Below are positions 52,069-59,991 of a DNA stretch of 64,000 nucleotides, piece by piece (position 1 is the first letter of the stretch; each line of letters opens with the position of its first letter). The notes beneath the pieces were generated by a model. That model did not search any database and had not been told where the DNA came from. It saw only the letters and a program-made list of their open reading frames with translations. The position numbers and the translations under genes are program-made. The stretch is from Pseudoalteromonas neustonica (GTDB taxonomy: Bacteria > Pseudomonadota > Gammaproteobacteria > Enterobacterales > Alteromonadaceae): assembly GCF_001653135.1 (NCBI RefSeq), contig NZ_BDDS01000018.1:1-64000 (forward strand). The letters are read 5' to 3'.

Positions 52069-52788
52069 TTATTTTTCACCATCAGGAACAAATACGTAGC
52101 CTAAGCCCCATACTGTTTGGATATAGCGAGGATTAGCCGCATCTACTTCAATCATGCGGCGTAAACGAGACACTTGCACATCAATGCTACGTTCAAGTGC
52201 GCTATAATCACGCCCACGAGCTAGGTTCATTAACTTATCACGGCTAAGCGGCTCTCGAGGATGTGTCACCAATGCTTTTAATACCGCAAATTCACCGCTC
52301 GTCAATGACATTGTTTTATCGCCTTGACTCATCTCTCGGGTTGCTAAATTAAGTGAGAACTCACCAAATGAAATTTCGTTTTCTTCCGCGGCAGGCGCAC
52401 CCGGTACTTCTTTTGAACGACGACGTAAAATTGCTTTAATACGGGCTAATAATTCACGGGGGTTAAAAGGTTTTGGAATATAATCATCGGCACCAAGTTC
52501 TAAACCAATAATACGATCTACTTCATCACCTTTTGCGGTAAGCATTACAATCGGGATTTCGTTTTCTTTTTGGCGTAAACGCTGACAAATCGATAAACCA
52601 TCTTCGCCAGGTAACATTAAATCCAGCACCATTAAATGAAAGTTCTCGCGTTCCAACAAACGATCCATTTGTTCTGAGTTACCCGCAGTTCGTACGATAA
52701 ATCCTTGCTCTACCAGATAACGCTCTAATAAACTGCGTAAACGCATATCGTCATCTACGACCAATACTTTTGTGGTTTCGTGTCCCAT
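52069..52788 (-). CDS. ompR: response regulator OmpR
   Basis: 239 residues, same length as E. coli. Receiver domain (1-120) with acidic pair VVDDD, phospho-acceptor Asp55 in LMVLDLMLPGEDG and Lys in IPKPFNP. DNA-binding winged helix (about 135-235) with REPLSRDKLMNLARGRDYSALERSIDVQ-type blocks read around residues 178-205. First gene of the ompR-envZ operon, divergent from greB. Confidence 0.97.
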   Translation of the reverse strand: MGHETTKVLVVDDDMRLRSLLERYLVEQGFIVRTAGNSEQMDRLLERENFHLMVLDLMLPGEDGLSICQRLRQKENEIPIVMLTAKGDEVDRIIGLELGADDYIPKPFNPRELLARIKAILRRRSKEVPGAPAAEENEISFGEFSLNLATREMSQGDKTMSLTSGEFAVLKALVTHPREPLSRDKLMNLARGRDYSALERSIDVQVSRLRRMIEVDAANPRYIQTVWGLGYVFVPDGEK

Positions 52789-52983
52789 AACTTCATTCTT
52801 GTTGTTTTATACAGTTACTCGTTAATATAAAGGAAAAGCGTGATAATAAAAAACTAATTAAGTCACAAGATTGTTACTGAACGTTTCAAGGTACAACCTA
52901 TCGAAAGCATAAAAATCCTCTCGACAAGCCCGTGATATTTTAATACCTTGCCTGCGATCCCACTAAGATGGATAAGTAAAACC

Positions 52984-53466
52984 GTGAAAACCAATTTAAT
53001 CACCCGCGAAGGGTATTTACAGCTACAACAAGAACACGACCACTTATGGAACGTAAAACGCCCTGAAGTAACAAAAATAGTGAGTTGGGCTGCAAGTTTA
53101 GGTGACCGCTCTGAAAATGCAGATTATCAATATAATAAGCGTTTATTGCGCCAAATAGACCGCCGAGTTAGGTACTTACGTAAACGCATGCCAGATCTAA
53201 AAATTATTGATTACTCAGTGCAACAGGCTGGTAAAGTATTTTTTGGCGCGTGGGTTGAAATTGAGAATGATGACGCAGAAATACTAACCTTTAGAATTGT
53301 TGGCCCTGATGAAATTTACGACCGTAAAGATTATATTTCTATTGATTCACCAATGGCACGTGCATTATTAAAAAAACAGGTAGATGATGAATTTGAAGTA
53401 CCAACGCCGCAAGGAAAAAAGCAGTGGTATGTAAACAAAATTAGCTACCCTGATGCTCAGAAATAA
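52984..53466 (+). CDS. greB: transcription elongation factor GreB
   Basis: 160 residues from the GTG at 52984 (V(M)KTNLITREGYLQLQQEHD), close to the 158 of E. coli; an in-frame ATG at 52948 would add 12 residues without family support. N-terminal coiled coil (about 10-75) with the tip acidic residues in LGDRSENADYQYNK that reactivate the polymerase active site, and a C-terminal FKBP-like domain (about 85-158). It is divergent from ompR, the same arrangement as in E. coli. Confidence 0.95.
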   Translation: MKTNLITREGYLQLQQEHDHLWNVKRPEVTKIVSWAASLGDRSENADYQYNKRLLRQIDRRVRYLRKRMPDLKIIDYSVQQAGKVFFGAWVEIENDDAEILTFRIVGPDEIYDRKDYISIDSPMARALLKKQVDDEFEVPTPQGKKQWYVNKISYPDAQK

Positions 53467-53493
53467 TCATACATCCATTTAATTAAAAATATC

Positions 53494-53527
53494 AGACAAT
53501 TCAGATTTGGTTAATTATTGATTGTCT
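53494..53527 (+). terminator. inverted repeat after greB
   Basis: AGACAAT (53494-53500) and ATTGTCT (53521-53527) form a short stem with a 20-base AT-rich loop, 28 bases past greB. Weak, possibly a terminator. Confidence 0.35.
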
Positions 53528-53606
53528 AATGTGTAGTTATAGATTATACATAAATGTACTCAAGTAATGCATTTTGCGCTTGGGTTCATAATTAGAAGGT
53601 CGTTTC

Positions 53607-53912
53607 ATGTCAAACTTATTACATCGCATATGCAGTCATGCCATGTTATTTACACTCTTAATGAGTGTGAGTTTGACTGTACTTGCGCATGATTTTGACA
53701 ATCAAGCGCAGCACACCAATGCTAACTACATTGCTTGTGATATTCCCGACCAAGCAAACCTTGACGTTGACATAGATACTCATGACAACGGGCTGTCTCT
53801 AGGGGCACTTCATCCACTCCCCGACACTCCCCAGTCGTTTTACTTGGGCGCACATTTAGCTAAACCTTTTAATCACGCTTATCAGCGAGGACCACCAGCT
53901 TATTCTATTTAA
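53607..53912 (+). CDS. small exported protein of unknown function
   Basis: 101 residues with a signal peptide cleaved after about residue 27 (TVLAH). The mature part has one Cys (IACDIP) and an Asp/His-rich stretch (DVDIDTHD), and ends in AYQRGPPAYSI. The arginine-proline C-terminus recalls small exported proteins found near metal-transport genes, but no such genes are here, so this is only a hint. AGAAGG precedes the ATG. It lies 49 bases before the CBS-domain gene and may share its transcript. Confidence 0.65.
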   Translation: MSNLLHRICSHAMLFTLLMSVSLTVLAHDFDNQAQHTNANYIACDIPDQANLDVDIDTHDNGLSLGALHPLPDTPQSFYLGAHLAKPFNHAYQRGPPAYSI

Positions 53913-53961
53913 TTCATTTTTTAGAACTTAATTAAATTTAATAACATTTTTGGTGGTTACT

Positions 53962-54543
53962 ATGACTAATTTCAAAGAATTACGTACTCAAGATATCTCT
54001 AAAGGCGTGTTGTCACACACTTACAGCGACACTCAACCTTTAATCGATTTAACGTCTCCGGCTTTAAAAATGGTGAATAATTTCACCCAAAAAGATCCAC
54101 TACGAGCGCATTACGAAACAAATATTGTTGATGCATTAAAGCAAACCAACAACCAACACACTGACTTTATCTTGGTGGTTGACGATAAAGAGAAATTGCT
54201 CGGGGTTGTATCAAGTGCAGACCTACAAAGTTCAAAAATTATGATGCTAGCGCAACGCCTAAACGTGTCACGCGAAGATGTTAGCCTACGCCATGTGATG
54301 ACACCGATCGCTCATTTAACAGGTGTGAGTATGCAAAGTTTAGGTTACGCCTGCATTGGCGATGCACTACAAACCATGGAGCATCACGGTATCATGTTTT
54401 TACTAGTAACAACGGCACACAATGAAATTTGCGGTTTGATCTCCGCGCGTGAAATAGCTAAAACATTGCATATACCTGTTCATATTAGCCCTATTGCTCA
54501 CGGTTTTAGTGAAGTTCTAGAGCAAGTTGAGCACCCTCATTAA
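53962..54543 (+). CDS. CBS-pair domain protein
   Basis: 193 residues from the ATG at 53962; an in-frame TTG at 53950 is less likely. Two CBS motifs are visible, about 55-100 (DFILVVDDKEKLLGVVSSADLQ) and about 110-185 (VMTPIAHLT, GIMFLLVTTAHNEICGLISAREIA). CBS pairs bind adenine nucleotides and regulate other domains, but no partner domain is fused. The function may be energy sensing in trans. Confidence 0.85.
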   Translation: MTNFKELRTQDISKGVLSHTYSDTQPLIDLTSPALKMVNNFTQKDPLRAHYETNIVDALKQTNNQHTDFILVVDDKEKLLGVVSSADLQSSKIMMLAQRLNVSREDVSLRHVMTPIAHLTGVSMQSLGYACIGDALQTMEHHGIMFLLVTTAHNEICGLISAREIAKTLHIPVHISPIAHGFSEVLEQVEHPH

Positions 54544-54577
54544 GTACGATTGTTTATTTAAATAACTCTCCTATTAT

Positions 54578-54620
54578 AAAGGCCCTAAAGTATATAAATA
54601 GCATGCTTTAAGGCCTTTTT
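54578..54620 (+). terminator. terminator after the CBS-domain gene
   Basis: AAAGGCC-CTAAAG pairs with CTTTA-AGGCCTTT around a 15-base loop, followed by T. It lies 35 bases past the CBS gene and in front of tex. Confidence 0.85.
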
Positions 54621-54706
54621 ATTAAGCCACGCTGTGATATTATTCAAGCAATTCATCACGCCAAAACTATCGTTCTGGTTTTAAAATTGTTTAATAAGGT
54701 TTTTGC

Positions 54707-57040
54707 ATGAGCAATATCTCTGCACGTTTAGCCACCGAGCTAAATGCTCAAGAACAGCAAGTCATCGCTGCCACAAAGTTACTTGATGAGGGCGCGACCG
54801 TTCCTTTTATCGCGCGTTACCGTAAAGAAGTTACAGGTGGCCTAGACGATACTCAGCTACGTTTATTAGAGCAGCGCCTATCATACTTGCGCGAGCTTGA
54901 AGAGCGTCGAGCATTTATTTTAGCCACCATTAAAACGCAAAATAAATTAAGCGCGAGTTTAGAAGCCGACATTAACCGTGCTGACAGCAAAACGGAGCTT
55001 GAAGATCTATATCTTCCTTATAAACCTAAGCGCCGCACTAAAGGCCAAATAGCGATAGAAGCAGGGCTTGAACCTCTCGCAGATGCACTTTTTAACGATG
55101 CTTCATTAGATCCAGAGCAGCAAAGCGAACAATTTATTAATCCACAAGCGTCTATTGCAGATACAAAATCAGCCCTTGAAGGTGCAAAATTCATCTTAAT
55201 GGAACGCTTCGCCGAAGACGCTAAATTACTCGCAAAATTCCGTCGCCATATCAGCCAACATGGCCAAATTGAAGCAAGCTTGATCAAAGGCCAAGAACAA
55301 ACCGGTGCCAAATACCGTGATTATTTTGAGCACCAAGAAGCACTCAAAAAAATCCCATCGCACCGTGCTTTAGCAATGCTGCGCGCACGTAACGAAGGTA
55401 TTTTGCAGCTGAGTATCAACCCTGAACCAAGCGTTGAAAACCCGGCACATATGTGTGCGATTATGATTGCAGATCATTACCGCCTTGATATTAAAAACCA
55501 AGTTGCCAGCCCATGGTTATTAACTGTTGTGCAATGGGCATGGAAAGTGAAACTTGGTCTGCATTTAGAGAATGAGTTTTTAGCTGCAATGCGCGAAAAA
55601 GCTGAAACGGGTGCAATCGATGTATTTGCTAAGAATCTTAAAGATTTATTAATGGCAGCACCTGCGGGGCCTCGTACCACTTTAGGTCTAGATCCTGGTT
55701 TACGTACTGGTTGTAAACTAGCGGTTGTTGATAGCACCGGCAAACTACTTGCCTCTCAAACTATATTCCCTCATGCCCCACAAAATCATTGGGATAAATC
55801 CATTCGGACATTAGAGCAACTATGTCGTCAGCATAAAATTGAGTTGATTGCGATTGGTAATGGCACCGCTTCTCGTGAATCAGACAAGCTTGTTGCTGAG
55901 TTAATAAAAGCAAATAGTGAGCTTAAACTCAATAAAATCATGGTCAGTGAAGCTGGCGCATCTGTATATTCTGCATCAGAATTTGCCGCTAATGAGTTTC
56001 CAGATTTAGATGTATCTATACGCGGTGCGGTTTCAATTGCGCGTCGCCTGCAAGACCCTCTAGCTGAGCTTGTTAAAATTGAACCTAAATCAATTGGTGT
56101 AGGCCAATATCAGCATGATGTATCGCAAAGCCAACTTGGGCAAAGCCTTATCTCTGTTGTAGAAGATTGCGTAAACTTAGTTGGCGTCGACTTAAACATG
56201 GCGTCAGTACCATTACTTACTCGCGTGTCTGGTTTAAATAAAACCCTAGCACAAAATATAGTTAACTACCGTGATGCTAACGGCTCTTTCACTAAGCGTT
56301 CACAACTTAAAAAAGTTGAACGTTTAGGACCAAAAGCTTTTGAGCAAGCTGCTGGCTTCTTGAAAATTAGTAATGGTAGCGATCTGCTTGATAGCTCATC
56401 AGTTCACCCTGAAGCTTACCCTGTTGTAAAACGTATTTGCGAACAAAATAGTCTAGATGTGAGCAGCCTGATTGGTAACTCAGATCTACTTAATAAACTC
56501 GTTGCGAATGACTATATCGATGATAAATTTGGCTTGCCCACCGTGACAGACATTATCAGCGAACTAGACAAACCTGGTCGCGATCCTCGCCCTGAGTTTA
56601 AAACTGCAGAGTTTAAAGCGGGTGTTGAAAAAATCAATGATTTACAACCGGGTATGATCTTAGAAGGTGTTGTATCAAACGTCGCTAACTTTGGTGCTTT
56701 TGTTGATGTTGGTGTTCATCAAGATGGTTTGGTGCATATATCGGCTATTACTAATAAGTTTATCTCTGATCCGCGTGAAGTAGTAAAAGCCGGCGATATT
56801 GTTAAAGTAAAAGTAGTTGAAGTAGATGCCCCACGTAAACGCATCAGCTTTACTATGCGCTTGGATGATGACATTGATACCAGTAATAAAGCAGCCCCAG
56901 CTGCAAATCAAAAGCCACAAAACAATAGTCGCAGCAATAATCACCAACCTCGTGCAGCAAAGCCAAAGCGCGATACTGGTAATGCCTTAATGGGGAATGC
57001 GTTTGCAGATGCCTTCGCAAATGCAAAAGTGAAAAAATAA
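54707..57040 (+). CDS. tex: RNA-binding transcription accessory protein Tex
   Basis: 777 residues, the full Tex architecture: N-terminal helix bundle (about 1-200), YqgF/RuvX-like domain (about 325-455, TTLGLDPGLRTGCKLAVVDS), double helix-hairpin-helix region (about 490-570, SGLNKTLAQNIVNYRDANG) and a C-terminal S1 domain (about 645-715, GVVSNVANFGAFVDVGVHQD). A disordered basic Asn/Lys tail follows. Tex is an essential or stress-related nucleic-acid-binding factor in several bacteria. It is a single gene ended by a strong terminator. Confidence 0.96.
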   Translation: MSNISARLATELNAQEQQVIAATKLLDEGATVPFIARYRKEVTGGLDDTQLRLLEQRLSYLRELEERRAFILATIKTQNKLSASLEADINRADSKTELEDLYLPYKPKRRTKGQIAIEAGLEPLADALFNDASLDPEQQSEQFINPQASIADTKSALEGAKFILMERFAEDAKLLAKFRRHISQHGQIEASLIKGQEQTGAKYRDYFEHQEALKKIPSHRALAMLRARNEGILQLSINPEPSVENPAHMCAIMIADHYRLDIKNQVASPWLLTVVQWAWKVKLGLHLENEFLAAMREKAETGAIDVFAKNLKDLLMAAPAGPRTTLGLDPGLRTGCKLAVVDSTGKLLASQTIFPHAPQNHWDKSIRTLEQLCRQHKIELIAIGNGTASRESDKLVAELIKANSELKLNKIMVSEAGASVYSASEFAANEFPDLDVSIRGAVSIARRLQDPLAELVKIEPKSIGVGQYQHDVSQSQLGQSLISVVEDCVNLVGVDLNMASVPLLTRVSGLNKTLAQNIVNYRDANGSFTKRSQLKKVERLGPKAFEQAAGFLKISNGSDLLDSSSVHPEAYPVVKRICEQNSLDVSSLIGNSDLLNKLVANDYIDDKFGLPTVTDIISELDKPGRDPRPEFKTAEFKAGVEKINDLQPGMILEGVVSNVANFGAFVDVGVHQDGLVHISAITNKFISDPREVVKAGDIVKVKVVEVDAPRKRISFTMRLDDDIDTSNKAAPAANQKPQNNSRSNNHQPRAAKPKRDTGNALMGNAFADAFANAKVKK

Positions 57041-57064
57041 TACCAATTGCATTAAATTAGTGAT
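57040..57064 (+). repeat. 25-bp dispersed repeat, truncated MITE end
   Basis: The 25 bases from 57040 (ATACCAATTGC, ATTAAATTAGTGAT) are identical to 63569-63593, the left end of the MITE-like element near the right edge. Only this end is present here. It begins on the last base of the tex stop codon, so the insertion may have supplied sequence next to the stop. Confidence 0.8.
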
Positions 57065-57078
57065 TATTATTTAGATAA

Positions 57079-57116
57079 TAAAAAGCGCCCTAGTTTAGAC
57101 TAAAGGCGCTTTTTAT
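57079..57116 (+). terminator. bidirectional terminator after tex
   Basis: AAAAAGCGCC and GGCGCTTTTT pair around a 15-base loop, with T and A runs on both sides, between tex and the convergent metalloprotease gene. Confidence 0.92.
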
Positions 57117-57196
57117 TTTTAAACCAAAGCTATTTTTATATAGAGTATTTACGGTGTGATACTAATTGTTGTGGTCAACTAATTCCGGACAGTGAA

Positions 57197-58060
57197 TTAT
57201 ATAGTTGCAGAAAACCCTGACTGTCCGTAAGCCGAGGTAGCACCTTGGTAGAATTGCGCAATGCGACCAGCGCGCGCCTCTACATCTGCATCACGCTTAG
57301 CAGTTGCTGTTTCTGTATTTGTAGCTGAAATTATTTGCTCATCTTCAGCTAAATCATTATCTACCTTAAAAGTAGAGCGATTTGATTCACTCTCGTCATC
57401 AGCGGCAGGTGTTGCAAGCTCAGCCTGCGCTGCTGCAAGTTTTTGCGTAGCATCAGCTGCAATTGAACGGTCAGCACCTGAAGGCTCTGCAGGAGCAAGT
57501 GCAGCTGCTCGTACCGTTTGCATTTTTTCAATGGTTGCTTTTGGATCGCCTTCTATTTCAGCAACATCAATTTGCACTTCACCACCAACGGCATAATTAG
57601 TGCCATCTGGCCCTCGTTGATAATCATAACTTGGCGAGCCGGCATATTGCCCACCAACTGACGCATGCGCTTGCTCATGAATACGTACTTCGGTATCTCG
57701 TGCTTTAAGTTCTTTAATTTGAGCTGCATCTTGCTGCTCTTGCTGGGTTACTTGCTCTTTCTTCTGCTGTTCTTTTTTAGCTTCTTGTTGCTCTTCGTTT
57801 TGCTCACCATCGCTTTGCTGGCGCTCTTCAATTACCTTTTCATCAGCAAGCTTACCTTTAGCATCATAAGTACCAACATCAGTTGAGCCGGGTTGCTTAG
57901 CTTTTTCGTTATCGCCAAGTGCTTTATTGTCGGTATTAGAAGGCTTTGCAGCCGCTGGGGCAGGTATAACTTCCCGTAGTTGATTGTCACGCCGAGCGGT
58001 TTCCGTATGCACATTTGCAGTGTTTATATTAATACTGGGAAATGGCGTGACAATATTCAT
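57197..58060 (-). CDS. putative SprA-like metalloprotease (CJM1_0395 type)
   Basis: 287 residues. A long low-complexity N-terminal half rich in Gln, Glu and Lys (about 20-118) predicts disorder and coiled coil. The C-terminal half has the zinc motif HEQAH (128-132) in EVRIHEQAHASVGGQYAGSP, then QRGPDGTNYAVGGEVQ and EGDPKATIEKMQTVRAAALAP, the pattern of the SprA-related family. No signal peptide. It lies six bases after a small gene with a flagellar-rod-like tail, suggesting a joint function outside the usual flagellar clusters. Confidence 0.85.
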   Translation of the reverse strand: MNIVTPFPSININTANVHTETARRDNQLREVIPAPAAAKPSNTDNKALGDNEKAKQPGSTDVGTYDAKGKLADEKVIEERQQSDGEQNEEQQEAKKEQQKKEQVTQQEQQDAAQIKELKARDTEVRIHEQAHASVGGQYAGSPSYDYQRGPDGTNYAVGGEVQIDVAEIEGDPKATIEKMQTVRAAALAPAEPSGADRSIAADATQKLAAAQAELATPAADDESESNRSTFKVDNDLAEDEQIISATNTETATAKRDADVEARAGRIAQFYQGATSAYGQSGFSATI

Positions 58061-58066
58061 AGTCTA

Positions 58067-58375
58067 TTAAACTCTAACGTCAATCAAAGTGCCAAGCACT
58101 TCGTCTGCTGTCTGTATCGATTGCGTATTTGCCTTAACATTAAACTCTTCAACTTTTAAGTTTACTAATGCTTCGTCAATTTTTGGCGGTTGCGATACAG
58201 GCGCTGTTATCGCTTCTTCTGGGCGTGCAGCTTGCAACTGACGCTGCTGGGCTAACTGCGCATCATCTTGTTGTTCAATGCTGGCGCGGTTTATCTCTGC
58301 GCTGGCTTTTTCTATGCCTTGACTGGCACGGTTAAAACCTTCAACACCACTATTAAATACAGATCCGATTGGCAT
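58067..58375 (-). CDS. small protein with flagellar-rod-like C-terminus
   Basis: 102 residues, helical, with SQGIEKASAEINRASIEQQ near the start. The end, NVKANTQSIQTADEVLGTLIDVRV, resembles the C-terminal helix of flagellar rod and hook proteins (NxxANAKVVKTADEMLGTLLDI). No N-terminal signal is visible. It is the first gene of a pair with the SprA-like metalloprotease. Its role is unknown; a distant axial-protein relative is possible. Confidence 0.65.
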   Translation of the reverse strand: MPIGSVFNSGVEGFNRASQGIEKASAEINRASIEQQDDAQLAQQRQLQAARPEEAITAPVSQPPKIDEALVNLKVEEFNVKANTQSIQTADEVLGTLIDVRV

Positions 58376-58475
58376 ACTACACCTCCACCAATGATATATT
58401 GGTTAATTATCGCTCATAAAACACACAAAATAAAGCTTTACTATTGGCTTTTTAATGCTATGTCGATATTACTTT

Positions 58476-59213
58476 TCAAAGCATTGATTTGACGGCAGAT
58501 AAAAACTCTTTTTTATGAGAAATAAACGGTGCGTGGGAAGCTTTATCAATCACTTCATACTCAAAGTCACTATTCAGTGCCTGCATTTTTGCTATGCCAC
58601 GGTACGGTACTAATGCATCTAAACGCCCAAAAACGCCTCTAATGGGCACCGGGCAATTGCTAAAGATATCGCGTAAATCATCACTTTGTAGTATATCTAG
58701 CCCTGCGCTTAGTGCACATTCTTGTGGTGCAGGGTATTCGTTCAGTAATTTTTTTAACTGTTTAATATCATCACGTGAACTCGTGCTTCCCATTGCTTGA
58801 ATAGCTAAAAATCGCTCTATGGTTTTTTCACGATGTGTAACTAGCTGCTCTTTAAAAGCCGTTAAAACATTTGCTTTAATACCCGGCCAGTCCTCTGTTT
58901 CTGCAAAGAATGGACTTGAAGCTACTAATAGCACTTTAGCTACTTTTTCAGGCCAATGTTTGGCAATATATAATGCAAATAGCCCCCCTAATGACCAGCC
59001 CACTAAAATAGAGTTAGGTTGTAATTGTTCACTTAACTGCTTAGCCGCATCATGCAAGTTATACGGTGTTGGCCACACTTGACTGTCGCCATAGCCGGGT
59101 AAATTCATACACCGCACAACGCCTGCATGTAAGAACTCCAGTTCCGGAAAAATGATTTTCCATACACCTTGATTCATCCCCCAGCCATGTAGTAACACCA
59201 ACTCATTTTGCAT
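58476..59213 (-). CDS. bioH: pimeloyl-ACP methyl ester carboxylesterase BioH
   Basis: 245 residues from the ATG at 59213 (MQNELVLLHGWGMNQGVW), with GAGGA nine bases upstream; the TTG three codons earlier is less likely. Alpha/beta hydrolase: oxyanion block LHGWG, nucleophile Ser in VGWSLGG, acid Asp in GRLDALVP and His in DKASHAPFISH. It releases pimeloyl-ACP for biotin synthesis. It is divergent from comF 58 bases away, the same neighbours as bioH-gntX in E. coli. Confidence 0.93.
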   Translation of the reverse strand: MQNELVLLHGWGMNQGVWKIIFPELEFLHAGVVRCMNLPGYGDSQVWPTPYNLHDAAKQLSEQLQPNSILVGWSLGGLFALYIAKHWPEKVAKVLLVASSPFFAETEDWPGIKANVLTAFKEQLVTHREKTIERFLAIQAMGSTSSRDDIKQLKKLLNEYPAPQECALSAGLDILQSDDLRDIFSNCPVPIRGVFGRLDALVPYRGIAKMQALNSDFEYEVIDKASHAPFISHKKEFLSAVKSML

Positions 59214-59271
59214 TTTTATCAATCCTCATCCAAACTTAGTGCTCATAATAGCGCTTCAAGGACTGAATGCA

Positions 59272-59973
59272 ATGAGTGGTTTTAATCAACGAATACAACA
59301 TTTATCTGACTGGTTTTTTCCTTCGTTTTGTGTGCAATGTCAGAGTGTTATTTTAACAAAACACTGCTTATGCGAACATTGCTTAGCAGATCTAGCGTTG
59401 CTCGATATTACAGCCCACCCAAACTTGTTATATCGCCCAGATATAGTCGAGTTATTTCCTGACTGCCAGTTTGATCGCTTATTTGCCTGTTCATGGTATC
59501 GCGCACCTTTCGATCATTGGCTCACACAGCTTAAATTTAGCAACCAGATCCATTATAAAAAAGCACTATCACTTGTGATTAAGCAACAACTAGAAATTTA
59601 CAAACTCAATAGCGAGTCATGGCCTGATATATTTATTATTTTACCTTTGCATCCTCAACGTTTTCTACAACGTGGTTTTAATCAAGTAGCGCAATGTTGG
59701 CTACCATGCCTAATAAACGAAAATGTTGATTTTCAGAGTTTACAACGCACTAAAAAAACACAAGCGCAGTCCTCGCTGAGTAAAGCTAAACGTATAAAAA
59801 ATTTAAATAATGCATTTGTGTGTAATACAGATATGACAGGAAAAACGGTGGCTATTATTGATGACGTTATGACCACAGGGGCAACACTCAATGCTGCCAC
59901 CATGGCACTTAAACACGCTGGCGCTAAACAAGTATGGACATTTGTTACTTGCCTAACGCCACTAGAACATTAA
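59272..59973 (+). CDS. ComF family phosphoribosyltransferase-like protein (GntX)
   Basis: 233 residues from the ATG at 59272 (MSGFNQRIQHLSDWFFPSFC), with AAGGA nine bases upstream; an in-frame GTG at 59239 is weaker. An N-terminal zinc ribbon (CVQCQ and CLCEHC) precedes a PRTase domain with the PRPP loop VAIIDDVMTTGATL. ComF aids DNA uptake in competent bacteria; GntX of E. coli is needed to use DNA as nutrient. It is divergent from bioH and convergent with the M14 peptidase gene. Confidence 0.92.
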   Translation: MSGFNQRIQHLSDWFFPSFCVQCQSVILTKHCLCEHCLADLALLDITAHPNLLYRPDIVELFPDCQFDRLFACSWYRAPFDHWLTQLKFSNQIHYKKALSLVIKQQLEIYKLNSESWPDIFIILPLHPQRFLQRGFNQVAQCWLPCLINENVDFQSLQRTKKTQAQSSLSKAKRIKNLNNAFVCNTDMTGKTVAIIDDVMTTGATLNAATMALKHAGAKQVWTFVTCLTPLEH

Positions 59974-59991
59974 CTCTTGTGCAAATTGACA

